The notes beneath the pieces are model-generated. The model was given only the letters and a program-made list of their open reading frames with translations, did no database searches and was not told where the DNA came from. Below, in pieces: positions 45,289 through 55,977 of a stretch of DNA of 64,000 bases. The stretch covers positions 1-64,000 of the forward strand of contig JALHRJ010000014.1 in assembly GCA_022841475.1 (NCBI GenBank), in the 5' to 3' direction. The DNA comes from Cyclobacteriaceae bacterium. Its GTDB lineage: Bacteria; Bacteroidota; Bacteroidia; Cytophagales; Cyclobacteriaceae. A program made the position numbers and the translations under genes. How positions within the stretch are numbered: position 1 is the stretch's first letter; each line of letters begins with the position of its first letter.

Positions 45289-48200
45289 ATGCCAAAATCA
45301 AATCAGAAAATTGATTATGGTCAAAGGCCTAAGGGTGTTGATCGGCAAGCAGTTCTGGAAAGAGAGCTTGCCGAAAAAAATATTTTAATTTCCCTCAATA
45401 GTGATATCGCGTCCATTGTCGATAATAGAGATATTCTTCAAATTATTCTTCCTAAACTAAAGCAGCTTTTTAATACCGATGATATCTTTATTTGCAAACT
45501 TGACACTGATCAGGAAACTTTAAACCCAATCCTCAGGATGGGAGGTAAGCGCAGGTATAAACATCCTCACTACGAAGCGGTCATAAATTCAAATTTTCCT
45601 ATTCACGATGGATTCATTGATTCAATCTTAAAATCAAAAGTTCCTCTCATTTTTGATATTGAGTCGGTATGCAAATGGCCTAATCCTCCAGAGTACATGA
45701 TGGTCTCGAAAGAAACCGGTCTCAAAGAAAGCCTCTCAACACGTCTTTACAACGGTGATGAGCTCAATGGAATACTTACACTTTGGTCAGAGTCAGAAAA
45801 TGCATTTACCCCTCACCATGTTGAACTTATTCAAAGTATTGCAGATCAAATATCTGTGATAGTTAACAATATTCACTCTAATGAGATTGTACGTCAGCGA
45901 GAAAAGGAAAATGAGACACTTCTCTCAATCAGTACTCAAATCGCAGCCATCCGAAATAAAGAGGACCTTACTAACATTCTCGCTGTTTCATTGAAGAAAT
46001 ATCTCCCTTTTCAAGATTGCACCATTACACTCTATGATTGGAAAAGGAAAGCTCAATACGTGTACGCATACCATATTGAAAAAATTAGAATCAAGGACCC
46101 AGAATTCAAGTCCGTACTGATGGGTCATTATCCCTTGGATAACAGCGACCTTTCTAAACCACATGAACCGGTGGTAATCGATTTGGATACTCTTGTGACC
46201 AATCAAGAGACAAAAACCTGGGCTACCTTTATTAGAAAATCAGGAATCAAAGAGTTCGCCAGCATTAAACTGACCAACGGAGATAGCTTGCTGGGTTTAT
46301 TCGTGTTGCTAGCCGAGAATAAGAACTCCTTCTCGCTGAGCCATCTAAGTTTCATGCAAAAGATCTCCTATCAGATTTCAATTGCCGTAGCCAAACTATT
46401 GGGGAATGAAGAAATTGAACGAAGAGAGGCAGAGAAATCATTACTGCTCTCGATCAGCAATGACATGGCACTGGTTCGCGATAAAGACGACATGGCCAGA
46501 ATCATTAACGAAAAGCTCAAAAAACTTTTTTTAATCGATGATTTTACAATTGTCTCTCTCCAGGAGAATAAACTCACCTATGGAGCCTATTTATTTGATC
46601 AGGAAGATACGCCCTATAAAAAGAAACGCGAGTACATTGAGACGCTATTCAACAATTTTAAATTCGAAACAGGATTATACGATGTCGTATTGGCATCTGA
46701 TTCTCCAGTGGTCTTTAATATAGATAAAATCATGACTCAGGAGATTGTACCTGGGCACATCCGATTTTTTAACTCCCTGGGCATCCATGAAATAGTGGGC
46801 ACTGCGTTGCGCATCGGAAATGAAAACATAGGAATACTATGGATTCAACCACAAGTACCCAATAGTTTTGATCAGATAAATCAGAATGTGTATAGGGGTG
46901 TGTGTTCACAAATCTCCATTGCTTTGGCCAATATTGTTGCTAACGAAGAAATCCAAAGGAAGGAACAGGAAAAATCAATATTGCTTTCATTAAGCAATGA
47001 GATTGTAACAATGCGCGATAAAAATGACTTATTCAGACTTGTTGATACTAAATTCAAAGAATTATTCTCAATCGAAGGATTTGGTATAGCGCTTATAAAT
47101 GGAGATGGGGAAACTCATAGTACATTTCTGATCAATGTTAAGGAGAAGGCATTGAATCATGAAAGTTTTAAGGATGTACTCTCGCAAAAGTATAGTATAT
47201 CTGATGGCATCTTTGAAAGGGTTACTGGCTCTGAAAGTCCTGTACAAATTAATGTTGCAGAACTTCCTGAGGGTCCTGATACTCCAAGGTACGCGAGACT
47301 TTGGAAAGAGGTTTGTATTAACCAGATTGTTGGCATCGCTTTACGTGTAGGGGAGAAGAATCTTGGGTGTCTTTTCTTGCATATGAAGCAGGAATCTATT
47401 AAGGTTTTAAATAACAACCTGCTGAAGGGGGTGTGTGCCCATATATCACTTGCTCTCTCCAATATTTTAGCCAATGAGAAAATTGCCAAGCAATTAGAGG
47501 AAATCAGTAGCTATAAAAACAGACTTGAAGAAGAAAATCAATACTTGCAAAATGAAATTGGAACTTCTTACAATTTTGGCGAAATCATTGGGTCTGGTAT
47601 TGAAATTCAAAAAGTATATCACCTCTTGTCACAGGTCGCTTTTACAAACAGTACTGTACTCATTTCTGGTGAAACCGGCACAGGAAAAGAATTAATTGCT
47701 AGGGCAATTCATAATGCATCGCCCCGTAAAGATAAACTTATGGTGAAAGTGAATTGTGCAGCTATTCCCATCAACTTAATCGAAAGTGAATTATTTGGAC
47801 ATGAAAAAGGTGCATTCACAGGAGCCACCGAAAGAAGAATAGGAAAATTTGAACTCGCCAACAAAAGCACTTTGTTCCTTGATGAGATCGGTGAAATGCC
47901 AACTGAAATTCAGGTCAAACTGCTTCGGGCATTGCAGGAAAGAGAAATAGAAAGAATAGGAGGAAGTAGTACAATAAAAATCGATGTGCGCATTATAGCC
48001 GCTACAAACCGAAATCTTAGGACTGAAGTGGAAGAGGGGAAATTCAGAAGTGACTTGTATTACAGACTAAATGTTTTTCCTCTTTCTTTGCCTCCCTTAC
48101 GCGAAAGAAAAGATGATATCCCAGAATTGGCACTTCATTTTATGAATCGCTTTGCGAAAAATGCTGGTAAGAAGATAAACTCAATATCTCCCAGAATCAT

Positions 48201-48525
48201 GCAGGAAATGATATCCTACCCTTGGCCAGGTAATATCCGCGAATTGGAGCACTTCATGGAAAGAAGTGTTCTGCTTACGAACGGTACCACAATTAAAGAA
48301 ATTGCCTTACCTACTATTGGAAATGCCCTGAAAAAAAGCCTAAAGGATCAATATGTAAAAACAATAAAGGAGAACGAGCGGGATCACATCCTTGAGGTAT
48401 TGAAAAAGTGTAACGGAAAAATTTATGGGAAAGGTGGAGCAGCGGCACTCCTGGGAATCCCTGTATCAACACTTAATTCCAAAATAGCAAAACTCGAAAT
48501 CAAGAAGGACCAGGCATTTGAATAA
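45289..48525 (+). CDS. Four-GAF sigma-54-dependent activator
   Basis: A 1078-residue enhancer-binding protein. Four GAF-like units of about 180 residues (starting near 28, 205, 383 and 565) each begin with a helix such as [20 protein letters not shown]. The AAA+ core spans about 755-1000, with Walker A GETGTGKE near 794, the sigma-54 contact loop GAFTGA at 841-846 and the arginine finger region. A C-terminal Fis-type HTH ends in [18 protein letters not shown]. There is no receiver domain, so it is ligand- or redox-gated like FhlA/NorR. First gene of a four-gene regulatory operon. Confidence 0.95.
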   Translation: MPKSNQKIDYGQRPKGVDRQAVLERELAEKNILISLNSDIASIVDNRDILQIILPKLKQLFNTDDIFICKLDTDQETLNPILRMGGKRRYKHPHYEAVINSNFPIHDGFIDSILKSKVPLIFDIESVCKWPNPPEYMMVSKETGLKESLSTRLYNGDELNGILTLWSESENAFTPHHVELIQSIADQISVIVNNIHSNEIVRQREKENETLLSISTQIAAIRNKEDLTNILAVSLKKYLPFQDCTITLYDWKRKAQYVYAYHIEKIRIKDPEFKSVLMGHYPLDNSDLSKPHEPVVIDLDTLVTNQETKTWATFIRKSGIKEFASIKLTNGDSLLGLFVLLAENKNSFSLSHLSFMQKISYQISIAVAKLLGNEEIERREAEKSLLLSISNDMALVRDKDDMARIINEKLKKLFLIDDFTIVSLQENKLTYGAYLFDQEDTPYKKKREYIETLFNNFKFETGLYDVVLASDSPVVFNIDKIMTQEIVPGHIRFFNSLGIHEIVGTALRIGNENIGILWIQPQVPNSFDQINQNVYRGVCSQISIALANIVANEEIQRKEQEKSILLSLSNEIVTMRDKNDLFRLVDTKFKELFSIEGFGIALINGDGETHSTFLINVKEKALNHESFKDVLSQKYSISDGIFERVTGSESPVQINVAELPEGPDTPRYARLWKEVCINQIVGIALRVGEKNLGCLFLHMKQESIKVLNNNLLKGVCAHISLALSNILANEKIAKQLEEISSYKNRLEEENQYLQNEIGTSYNFGEIIGSGIEIQKVYHLLSQVAFTNSTVLISGETGTGKELIARAIHNASPRKDKLMVKVNCAAIPINLIESELFGHEKGAFTGATERRIGKFELANKSTLFLDEIGEMPTEIQVKLLRALQEREIERIGGSSTIKIDVRIIAATNRNLRTEVEEGKFRSDLYYRLNVFPLSLPPLRERKDDIPELALHFMNRFAKNAGKKINSISPRIMQEMISYPWPGNIRELEHFMERSVLLTNGTTIKEIALPTIGNALKKSLKDQYVKTIKENERDHILEVLKKCNGKIYGKGGAAALLGIPVSTLNSKIAKLEIKKDQAFE

Positions 48526-48532
48526 GTCAAAA

Positions 48533-49006
48533 ATGAAAATAGGATCCATGTTTTTACTCGTTTTATGTTCTTTACTTCCTTCATCTTGTGGAGACTCTAG
48601 TTCGCTACTGTGGGAACCAAATGTCCTGACCGATACAAGTGAAGTCACACTAATTGGTAACGCTGAATCGGGTAATAAAGGATTACTTAATTATGAAGGC
48701 GATGTTTATATTCATGTTGGTCTTATCACCAGTAAGTCCAATTCGGGGAATGAGTGGAAGTATGTAAAATTCAAATGGGGATCCCGTGAGATAGCCGCCA
48801 GGACAACTCCGGTCGGAGAAAATAAATGGAGCTATTTAATTCCAAACATCAGAGAGTTTTTTGGTGTTGCAAATGATGAAAAGATCATCAGTCTTGCCGT
48901 ACTTTTCAGGTCAGGAGCCTGCATCGATATTTTTTGTAAAGTACTTAGAAACGCAGATGGGAGTAATATGTATATACCTATCAAGGATGAAACAGTGAAT
49001 AAATGA
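48533..49006 (+). CDS. Putative lipoprotein in the sigma-54 operon
   Basis: A 157-residue protein from the ATG at 48533; an in-frame TTG at 48518 that overlaps the previous gene is less likely. The signal MKIGSMFLLVLCSLLPSSCG ends in a lipobox (LPSSC). The mature domain is beta-rich (VTLIGNAESGNKGLLNYEGDVYIHVGLI, FKWGSREIA), perhaps an immunoglobulin-like fold. No family was recognised. Placed 7 bp after the four-GAF activator and 1 bp before the kinase, so it may be a sensory partner in the periplasm. Confidence 0.78.
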   Translation: MKIGSMFLLVLCSLLPSSCGDSSSLLWEPNVLTDTSEVTLIGNAESGNKGLLNYEGDVYIHVGLITSKSNSGNEWKYVKFKWGSREIAARTTPVGENKWSYLIPNIREFFGVANDEKIISLAVLFRSGACIDIFCKVLRNADGSNMYIPIKDETVNK

Positions 49007-49007
49007 T

Positions 49008-50783
49008 ATGAAAGCTAGGACCTTTCTTAATTCCAGACACCAGGTAACGAAAGTGTTCATGATGATATGGATGTGGATTGTGCCTGGTTGCCTCTCGGTG
49101 GTCGCTCAGAAAAATAGTTCGGAATGGCTTCAGGCACTGGAAGCAAAGATTGAACAGTCTTCTCATTTTGACAATGAAAGATTCATGGAGATTGATCAAT
49201 ACTATCAACAAGGCCCTGGTGAAAATAGTGACACGTACTCTTTTTATCTTAGGCTATTCGATGAGTATTCTAATCTTAATTTTGACTCAGCTTACAGGTA
49301 TGCAGGGAAGTTGTACGAAATTGCGCGGCAATCCAGAGATTCTTCTCGGATCGAATCCGCGAAAATAAAATTAGGTTTCACTCTATTATCTGCGGGAATG
49401 TATAAGGAAGTATTTGATACACTTCGGACCATTGACCTACGTCACCTTAACTCTAGCATAAAAGCGGAATACTATATCTTAAAGGCCCGTTGCCATTACG
49501 ATCTGGCTGATTACAACCAAAATGAATTCTATTCACCACACTATAATGCTCGTGGCAACGAATTTATTGACTCAGCATTGTTATCACTTCCTGTCTCTTC
49601 CTTTGAATACAATTACTATAATGGGTTGAAATTTATCCGAAGTCAGAATGATAAGAAAGCAGCTGTATATTTGGAAAGACTCGTACAGGACACCACTCTA
49701 TCTGACCATCAAAGAGCACTAGCAGCATCTACCTTTGCCGACATTTTCGTTCGAAAGGAACAATTCGATTCAGTCATTAGTCTGCTCTGTGAAGCTGCCA
49801 TCAAAGATATAGAAGCATCAACAAAAGAAACCTCCGCTACCTACTACCTGGCTATTTTATTGTTTCAAAGGGGTGATGTAAAAACAGCTTCCCTTTTTAT
49901 CCAAAAAGCGGCTGAAGATGCTCAATTCTATGGGGCAAGACAAAGGGTGATCCAAGTGAACTCTCAGGTGCCCTTGATCATGGAACAACTTGCAGTAGTT
50001 GATATGAAACGAAAGAATATATTTCGATATGCTATAATAATTACTACCATTTTTTTAGCTCTTTTTGCTCTCGTATTTGTTATCATCAGACAGGTTAAAA
50101 GATTGAAAAGCCAGCAATTCATAATTAATCAAAAGAACGATTCCCTCCAGAATTTACTGCTTGAAAAGGATGGCCTTCTTGCCGAAAAGGAGTGGTTAAG
50201 AAAGGAAATTCATCACCGTGTTAAGAACAACCTTCAAACTGTAATGAGTCTTCTTAAATCTCAATCTGCCTTCCTTAAGGACGGAGCCTTGTTGGCAATA
50301 CGGGATAGCCAGCACCGTATCTATTCCATGTCTTTGATTCACCAAAAACTGTATCAGTCCGAAAATGTTTCTAGCTTGGACATGAATTTCTATATTCCTG
50401 AGTTAATTAATTATTTACGTGACAGTTTTGACCCCTATCACAAAATCCGATTCAACGTACAAATTGAATCGGTTACCCTCAATTTATCTCAAGCAGTTCC
50501 TTTAGGGATCATCCTCACTGAAGCAATCTCCAATGCCATGAAGTATGCGTTTCCTACAGATAAGAATGGTATCATAAACCTGACTTTAAGTAAGATATCA
50601 TCAAACTTCGTTATGTTAGCTGTGGCCGATAATGGTGTGGGGCTTCCGATTGGATTTGATACAAGTAACAAGAACTCCCTAGGGATCAGGCTTATCAATG
50701 GACTAAGCCAGGATATTGATGCAAAATTAAAAATTGAATCTAACAAGGGAACAACTATAACACTTGAATTTGAAGTAGACTGA
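49008..50783 (+). CDS. TPR sensor histidine kinase paired with a sigma-54 regulator
   Basis: A 591-residue kinase: signal segment (about 15-32), TPR-like periplasmic sensor (about 35-330), transmembrane helix (about 343-362), then HisKA_2 with His402 in EIHHRVKNNLQTVMSLLKSQ and a HATPase_c with EAISNAMKYA and DNGVGL. It is the third and shortest of the related kinases in this window. Its ATG is one base past the lipoprotein stop, and the response regulator starts 14 bp after its own stop, which makes this the clear cognate pair. Confidence 0.94.
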   Translation: MKARTFLNSRHQVTKVFMMIWMWIVPGCLSVVAQKNSSEWLQALEAKIEQSSHFDNERFMEIDQYYQQGPGENSDTYSFYLRLFDEYSNLNFDSAYRYAGKLYEIARQSRDSSRIESAKIKLGFTLLSAGMYKEVFDTLRTIDLRHLNSSIKAEYYILKARCHYDLADYNQNEFYSPHYNARGNEFIDSALLSLPVSSFEYNYYNGLKFIRSQNDKKAAVYLERLVQDTTLSDHQRALAASTFADIFVRKEQFDSVISLLCEAAIKDIEASTKETSATYYLAILLFQRGDVKTASLFIQKAAEDAQFYGARQRVIQVNSQVPLIMEQLAVVDMKRKNIFRYAIIITTIFLALFALVFVIIRQVKRLKSQQFIINQKNDSLQNLLLEKDGLLAEKEWLRKEIHHRVKNNLQTVMSLLKSQSAFLKDGALLAIRDSQHRIYSMSLIHQKLYQSENVSSLDMNFYIPELINYLRDSFDPYHKIRFNVQIESVTLNLSQAVPLGIILTEAISNAMKYAFPTDKNGIINLTLSKISSNFVMLAVADNGVGLPIGFDTSNKNSLGIRLINGLSQDIDAKLKIESNKGTTITLEFEVD

Positions 50784-50797
50784 AACAGACAAGGCTT

Positions 50798-52216
50798 ATG
50801 AGCAAACGAATACTGGTTGTTGAAGATGAATTTATTGAAGCGAATCACTTGGAAATTATTCTTACAAGGGCAGGCTATGAAGTTTGTTCAATTGCTCGCT
50901 CCGTACCTTTTGCGTTGAATATCATCAAGAATGAAAATCCGGATTTCGTACTTCTTGATATCATGCTGAAGGGCAAACTAACAGGAATTGACCTCGGTAA
51001 AATCCTTCTGGAAAGAAATATTCCGTTTGTTTATATTTCAGCGAATTCGAATAAGGAAACATTAGATGCAGCAAAAGCGACAGAACCCTATGGATTCCTC
51101 GTGAAACCTTTTCGTGAAAAAGATGTTTTGGTTACCCTCGACATCGCCTACTACCTCCATGAGCATCGCTTGCAAACTGCATTGCAAAAAGAATTACAGA
51201 GCGATAAAATTAATACGAATGAAAAGACATATACCTTCGGTGGCATTTCAAAAAGCTTTTTAGATTATCGACTGATCGGGAGTAATGCCGCCTTTCGGAA
51301 GGTACTCAACCACCTTCAACTTGTTGCTCCTATGGAAACTTCCGTTCTTATTACAGGTGAAAGTGGCACCGGAAAGGAAAAAATTGCAGAATGCATACAT
51401 GGGCTCTCTAAGAGAAGTGATAAACCTATGGTAAAGGTTAATTGTGCAGCTATTCCCGCAACCCTGATTGAGTCTGAATTGTTTGGTCACGAACGCGGTG
51501 CATTTACTGGAGCAACAGAAAAACGAATTGGAAAGTTTGAAGCGGCCAAAGATGGTACCATTTTCCTTGACGAAATAGGAGAGATGCCGGTTGATATGCA
51601 AGTAAAATTACTGCGTGCGCTGCAGGAGAAAGAAATAGAAAGAATTGGAAGTAATGTACCAATAAAAATAAATGCCCGGGTTATTGCTGCTACTAATTTA
51701 GATCTGGAGAACGAAGTTTCTGAAGGCCGTTTCCGTATTGACTTATTCTATCGGCTCAATGTCTTTCCCCTTTCGCTTCCTCCGCTGCGAGAGCGTAAGG
51801 AGGACATTCAACTTTTAGCCAATTATTTTATTGAATCAATCTCCAAAAAACTTGGAAGAAAAATTAATGGCATTTCTGATTATACGTTTAACGCCATGAT
51901 CAACTATGATTGGCCCGGAAACATTCGTGAACTAGAACATTTTATTGAAAGAAGTATTCTGTTGGCTCAGGGAAATATTATTGACAATGATGAGCTGTCT
52001 GTGAGAGTGGAAACAAAAGCCTTTCGCCAAAACGTGGTTGAAGGCAAGACCATTGAGGAGAACGAACGAAATCACATCTTATCTATGATCAATAAATGCA
52101 AAGGAAAAATATCGGGTGAAGATGGTGCTGCTGCATTACTTGGGATACCAGTTTCTACTCTTAACTCCCGAATAAAAAAATTAGGTATAGAAAAAAAAAC
52201 CCACTTTAGGGAGTAA
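50798..52216 (+). CDS. NtrC-type sigma-54 response regulator
   Basis: A 472-residue regulator: receiver (about 1-120) with phospho-acceptor Asp54 in FVLLDIML and conserved Lys in FLVKPFRE, AAA+ domain (about 160-395) with Walker A GESGTGKE near 187 and GAFTGA at 234-239, and a Fis-type HTH at the C-terminus ([20 protein letters not shown]). The receiver-linker is short (about 35 residues). Its HTH is nearly identical in form to that of the 45289 activator, so both may recognise related sites. Confidence 0.95.
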   Translation: MSKRILVVEDEFIEANHLEIILTRAGYEVCSIARSVPFALNIIKNENPDFVLLDIMLKGKLTGIDLGKILLERNIPFVYISANSNKETLDAAKATEPYGFLVKPFREKDVLVTLDIAYYLHEHRLQTALQKELQSDKINTNEKTYTFGGISKSFLDYRLIGSNAAFRKVLNHLQLVAPMETSVLITGESGTGKEKIAECIHGLSKRSDKPMVKVNCAAIPATLIESELFGHERGAFTGATEKRIGKFEAAKDGTIFLDEIGEMPVDMQVKLLRALQEKEIERIGSNVPIKINARVIAATNLDLENEVSEGRFRIDLFYRLNVFPLSLPPLRERKEDIQLLANYFIESISKKLGRKINGISDYTFNAMINYDWPGNIRELEHFIERSILLAQGNIIDNDELSVRVETKAFRQNVVEGKTIEENERNHILSMINKCKGKISGEDGAAALLGIPVSTLNSRIKKLGIEKKTHFRE

Positions 52217-52377
52217 TTCATTTTACTCAAGCGTTCATATCATTTCTTTACTTCCTTAATTATTACTGGCAGTTGACTAACGTCATCTGCTCGGAATTGT
52301 ACACCATATAATAAGATCGGGACATGTTTTCAGCCTGTAGCCTCTGCTACTTTTGAACTGTAAAAACAAAATTCAGT

Positions 52378-53292
52378 ATGAAAACAAACCGACTAACTGA
52401 TCCAGTAATAAACTGGAAGAAGCAAAAACATCTATTCCTGATTTTAATATTGTTATCCTGTTGTTTGGGTAGTAATTTTTCATTGTCTGCTCAAGAAAAA
52501 GTCCAAACGGTCCACTCAAAAACAATTGTATTCATTACAGGCGCATTTGTGAGCAACAGTGGTTGGGAGGAATGGCAAAGATATTTTGAAAGCAAGGGTT
52601 ATAAAACCATTGCACCACCCTGGCCACATAAGGATGGTACTGCAGCTGAACTGAGGGCGCGACAACCATATGATACTGCCCTGGCACGACTTACTATGAA
52701 AGAAGTGGTGGAGTTTTATGCTGACATCATTTCGAAGTGTTCCGAGAAACCTATTGTAATAGGGCATTCATTCGGTGGTTTAATTACACAGCTCATGGTG
52801 AATCGTGACATTGTCGCGGCTGGGATTGCTATACATCCGGCACCAACAAAGGGTGTACTTCCTTATGAATTTGGATTTTTGCGTGGCGGAAGTAAATCGT
52901 TGGGCCTTTTTACATCAAAGGACAAAACCTATCTGATGTCATTCAAAAAATGGCAATATGCCTTTACTAATGGAATGTCGTTGGAAGAACAACGTGCTTC
53001 CTATGATGCTAACACCATTCCCGAATCAAAGACAGTTGCTCGCGGAGGGCTTTCAAAAGTTGCAAAAGTGGATTATAAAAAGCCTCACCCTCGCTTGCTC
53101 ATCACGTCCGGGGATAAAGATCATATTATACCCGCACATCTAAACAAAAGAAACTATAAAAAATATAAACCAAGTGGCTCCATTCTGGAATACAAAGAAT
53201 TCCCCGGAAGAAATCATTATGTACTTGGATTGCCTACTTGGAAGGAAGATGCTGATTACATTCTGACTTGGATTGACAAGCACTCACGGTAA
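52378..53292 (+). CDS. Exported alpha/beta hydrolase
   Basis: A 304-residue hydrolase with an N-terminal signal region (about 18-39, ending SLSAQ). The nucleophile is in VIGHSFGGLI, the oxyanion turn in IVFITGAFVSN, the acid in TSGDKDHIIP and the histidine in FPGRNHYVLG. It is the first of five closely spaced genes (to 57084); 2 bp separate its stop from the next ATG. Substrate unknown; relatives are annotated as lipase or haloalkane-type hydrolases. Confidence 0.88.
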   Translation: MKTNRLTDPVINWKKQKHLFLILILLSCCLGSNFSLSAQEKVQTVHSKTIVFITGAFVSNSGWEEWQRYFESKGYKTIAPPWPHKDGTAAELRARQPYDTALARLTMKEVVEFYADIISKCSEKPIVIGHSFGGLITQLMVNRDIVAAGIAIHPAPTKGVLPYEFGFLRGGSKSLGLFTSKDKTYLMSFKKWQYAFTNGMSLEEQRASYDANTIPESKTVARGGLSKVAKVDYKKPHPRLLITSGDKDHIIPAHLNKRNYKKYKPSGSILEYKEFPGRNHYVLGLPTWKEDADYILTWIDKHSR

Positions 53293-53294
53293 CT

Positions 53295-53963
53295 ATGATT
53301 ATCGCAATCATTGGGGCCACTGGAGCTACAGGGAAAATTTGCTTACAGCTATTGCTTCGCCATGCAGAGGTTCACCAGGTCATTTCGATCGGAAGAAACA
53401 GCACCAGACTTAATCATATCAAACTTATGGAGTTACCATTTCAACATCAGGAATTATCCTCAATCAATAAGGTAGATGCCTTCATTTCATGCATTGGAAC
53501 TACCATGGGGAAAGCAAAGACTCGCACAGCATTCAGAAAGGTGGATCTAGAACTTCCTGTTCAAATAGCTAATCTTCTCAGGAACCGAGGATGCCATACA
53601 GCAGTTGTGTTATCCGCTCTCGGTGCAAATGCCTCGTCTTCTTTTTTTTATGCTGCTGTGAAAGGTCAAATGGAAGAGGGAATTACCAGCGTTGGATTTA
53701 ATAGCGTTTCCATCTTCCGCCCTTCCTTTATTGAGGTGGATAGAAAAGATGAAAGAACTGGCGAACGATGGATGATTGGTTTACTGAAATTAGTTTCAAT
53801 ATTCATGATCGGACCATTGAAAAAACTCAAACCACAAAATGCCAATATTTTAGCAGGTGCTATGATGACAGCCGTACTACAGCAAAAGAAGGGTATTTAC
53901 TTTTACACCTCACCATTCAAGGACGACTTTAGTCAGGAGCATGTCCCAATTGAACTATCCTGA
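53295..53963 (+). CDS. NAD(P)H-binding SDR-like protein (HTATIP2 type)
   Basis: A 222-residue atypical short-chain dehydrogenase. The nucleotide motif IGATGATGKICLQLLL is at the N-terminus (G-x-x-G-x-x-G). The FISCIGTTMGKAKTRTAFRKVDLELP block matches the HTATIP2/YbjT-like group, and RPSFIEVDRKDERTGE lies in the substrate region. The catalytic Y-x-x-x-K is not convincing (SSFFYAAVKG is the best fit). A redox role with aldehydes is suggested by the operon. Confidence 0.85.
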   Translation: MIIAIIGATGATGKICLQLLLRHAEVHQVISIGRNSTRLNHIKLMELPFQHQELSSINKVDAFISCIGTTMGKAKTRTAFRKVDLELPVQIANLLRNRGCHTAVVLSALGANASSSFFYAAVKGQMEEGITSVGFNSVSIFRPSFIEVDRKDERTGERWMIGLLKLVSIFMIGPLKKLKPQNANILAGAMMTAVLQQKKGIYFYTSPFKDDFSQEHVPIELS

Positions 53964-54029
53964 TACCGGAATAGCCCGTGCAAAACTCAATTTTCAAACA
54001 ATACATTTTGATCACTTAACCAAAAAGCT

Positions 54030-54545
54030 ATGGAACCAAATCCTTTATTTTCATCTACACTCGGTATTATCCATACCATTGTAGGAATTGTCGCCATTAT
54101 TGTTGCTCTTACTGCTTTAATTCGTCATGGTAAAATAGACCCCTCAACCGGTTCAGGGAAGTGGTACATTTTCTTGACTCTATTCACCTGTCTAAATTCA
54201 TTTGCCGTCATGAAGACAGGTCACCTTTCACCCTCGCATTTTTTGTCCGTACTGATTCTTTTGCTTTTACCGGTTGGAATAATATTTCAATCGAGAAGTA
54301 AAAAAGGCACTGGGTTCGAATACGTTGGTGTTGTCGCTATGTCAATGACTCTGTTTCTTTCCTTTATTCCAACCATTGTGGAAACGCTCACCCGGATTCC
54401 ACTTGGACATCCGCTCGCTACCAGTGATAAAGATCCAATCATCCAACCCTTTGTCTTGCTTTTAACAACCACTTTTGTAATTGGATCAATTTACCAGGTG
54501 GTCAAAATGAGAAAACTAAGAAAGACAAATGTTAAAGCATGGTAA
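54030..54545 (+). CDS. Four-helix membrane protein
   Basis: A 171-residue membrane protein with helices at about residues 8-27, 45-62, 67-86, 100-120 and 136-156. GHLSPSHFL and IRHGKIDP lie in loops. I do not recognise a family with confidence (DUF2306-like is possible). It follows the SDR-like gene by 66 bp and precedes the aldehyde dehydrogenase by 44 bp, so it is in the same operon. Confidence 0.75.
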   Translation: MEPNPLFSSTLGIIHTIVGIVAIIVALTALIRHGKIDPSTGSGKWYIFLTLFTCLNSFAVMKTGHLSPSHFLSVLILLLLPVGIIFQSRSKKGTGFEYVGVVAMSMTLFLSFIPTIVETLTRIPLGHPLATSDKDPIIQPFVLLLTTTFVIGSIYQVVKMRKLRKTNVKAW

Positions 54546-54589
54546 TCGGAATTGAAACTATCCATTAAAAATCATAAAACAACTTGAAA

Positions 54590-55948
54590 ATGAAAGAAAT
54601 CATCGAACAACAACGAGAATATTTTAATTCCAATGTGACTAAACCATTATCCTTTAGGCTTGCAGCGCTAAAGACACTTAAGAAGGTGTTGAAGGATAAC
54701 CAAAACCAATTGGATGCAGCAATTAAAAAGGATTTTGGGAAACAACGTTTCGAAAATCTGTTAACTGAACTTTATGTGGTTCAGGATGACCTTACTGTTG
54801 CCATTGACAACCTCGAAGTGTGGGCAAGCAACAAACCTATCCCTACTAATGTCCTCAACGACCCATCTACGTGTTATATTATGGCCGAACCACTAGGCGT
54901 CAGCCTTATCATAGGTCCGTGGAATTATCCGTACCAACTTACCTTGGCACCAATTGTTGCGGCAATAGCTGCAGGTTGCACGGCCATCATTAAGCCAAGC
55001 GAACTCACGGTCAACAGCAGTAGCCTCATTGCAAAACTTATAAACGAAAACTTTGATTCAAAGTACCTGCATGTTGTGCTCGGTGGAATTCCAGAAACAA
55101 CTGCTCTACTGGAGCAAAAATTTGACAAGATATTTTTTACAGGAAGCGTACCCGTAGGGAAGATTGTTTACCAGGCAGCTGCCAAGCACTTAACTCCTGT
55201 AACTCTGGAACTTGGAGGAAAGAGCCCTGTAATCATTATGGAGGACAGCGATCTGGAGCTAACTGTGAAGCGTCTGGTTTGGGGGAAATTTTTAAATAGC
55301 GGACAAACCTGCATTGCACCAGATTATGTTTTTGTACACAGCAAAATAGAAAATAAATTTCTTGAACTGCTCACTACCGAAATCAAAACCCGCGAGTACA
55401 AATTGGAAAATGGAAACTTGGTTCAGATTGTTAATGATCGGAATACTACCCGTCTTGCGAATCTCATCGACCCTGGAAAAGTACACTACGGAGGGAAAGT
55501 TGATGTGAAGAATCGACTTATAGAACCTACAATATTAACAAATGTTACTTGGGATGATAAGGTTATGCAAGAGGAAATATTCGGACCAATCTTGCCGGTA
55601 ATGACCTTTAATAACCTTAAAGAGGTTATCCGTCAGATTAAGGAAAGACCCAAGCCCCTGGCATTATATCTATTTACAAAAAGTGAGGAGACCAAAAATA
55701 AAGTTCTATCCGAAGTTTCCTTTGGCGGTGGGTGTGTGAATGATACAATCATGCACATTTCTGTTGGAGCATTACCCTTTGGAGGGGTAGGGGATAGTGG
55801 TATTGGTAGCTATCATGGCGAAGAAGGCTTTAAATCTTTTTCTCATTACAAGAGTATCCTTGATAAACCATTCACTCCCGAACCGGAAATAAAGTTCTCT
55901 CCGTACACAACCGAGAAAATTCAAATGATGGAATCACTGGTAAATTAA
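54590..55948 (+). CDS. ALDH3-type aldehyde dehydrogenase
   Basis: A 452-residue aldehyde dehydrogenase of the short ALDH3 class (coniferyl- and fatty-aldehyde types). The ATG at 54590 is chosen over the upstream TTG. Catalytic Cys is in NSGQTCIAPDYVF, the general-base Glu in LELGGKSP, and the nucleotide turn in FFTGSVPVGK. The N-terminal extension of the longer ALDH families is absent. Oxidises aldehydes to acids with NAD(P). The alcohol dehydrogenase follows after 29 bp, so the pair would carry an alcohol through aldehyde to acid. Confidence 0.93.
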   Translation: MKEIIEQQREYFNSNVTKPLSFRLAALKTLKKVLKDNQNQLDAAIKKDFGKQRFENLLTELYVVQDDLTVAIDNLEVWASNKPIPTNVLNDPSTCYIMAEPLGVSLIIGPWNYPYQLTLAPIVAAIAAGCTAIIKPSELTVNSSSLIAKLINENFDSKYLHVVLGGIPETTALLEQKFDKIFFTGSVPVGKIVYQAAAKHLTPVTLELGGKSPVIIMEDSDLELTVKRLVWGKFLNSGQTCIAPDYVFVHSKIENKFLELLTTEIKTREYKLENGNLVQIVNDRNTTRLANLIDPGKVHYGGKVDVKNRLIEPTILTNVTWDDKVMQEEIFGPILPVMTFNNLKEVIRQIKERPKPLALYLFTKSEETKNKVLSEVSFGGGCVNDTIMHISVGALPFGGVGDSGIGSYHGEEGFKSFSHYKSILDKPFTPEPEIKFSPYTTEKIQMMESLVN

Positions 55949-55977
55949 TAGGTTATTAAAAAGGTAAACCAAGATAT

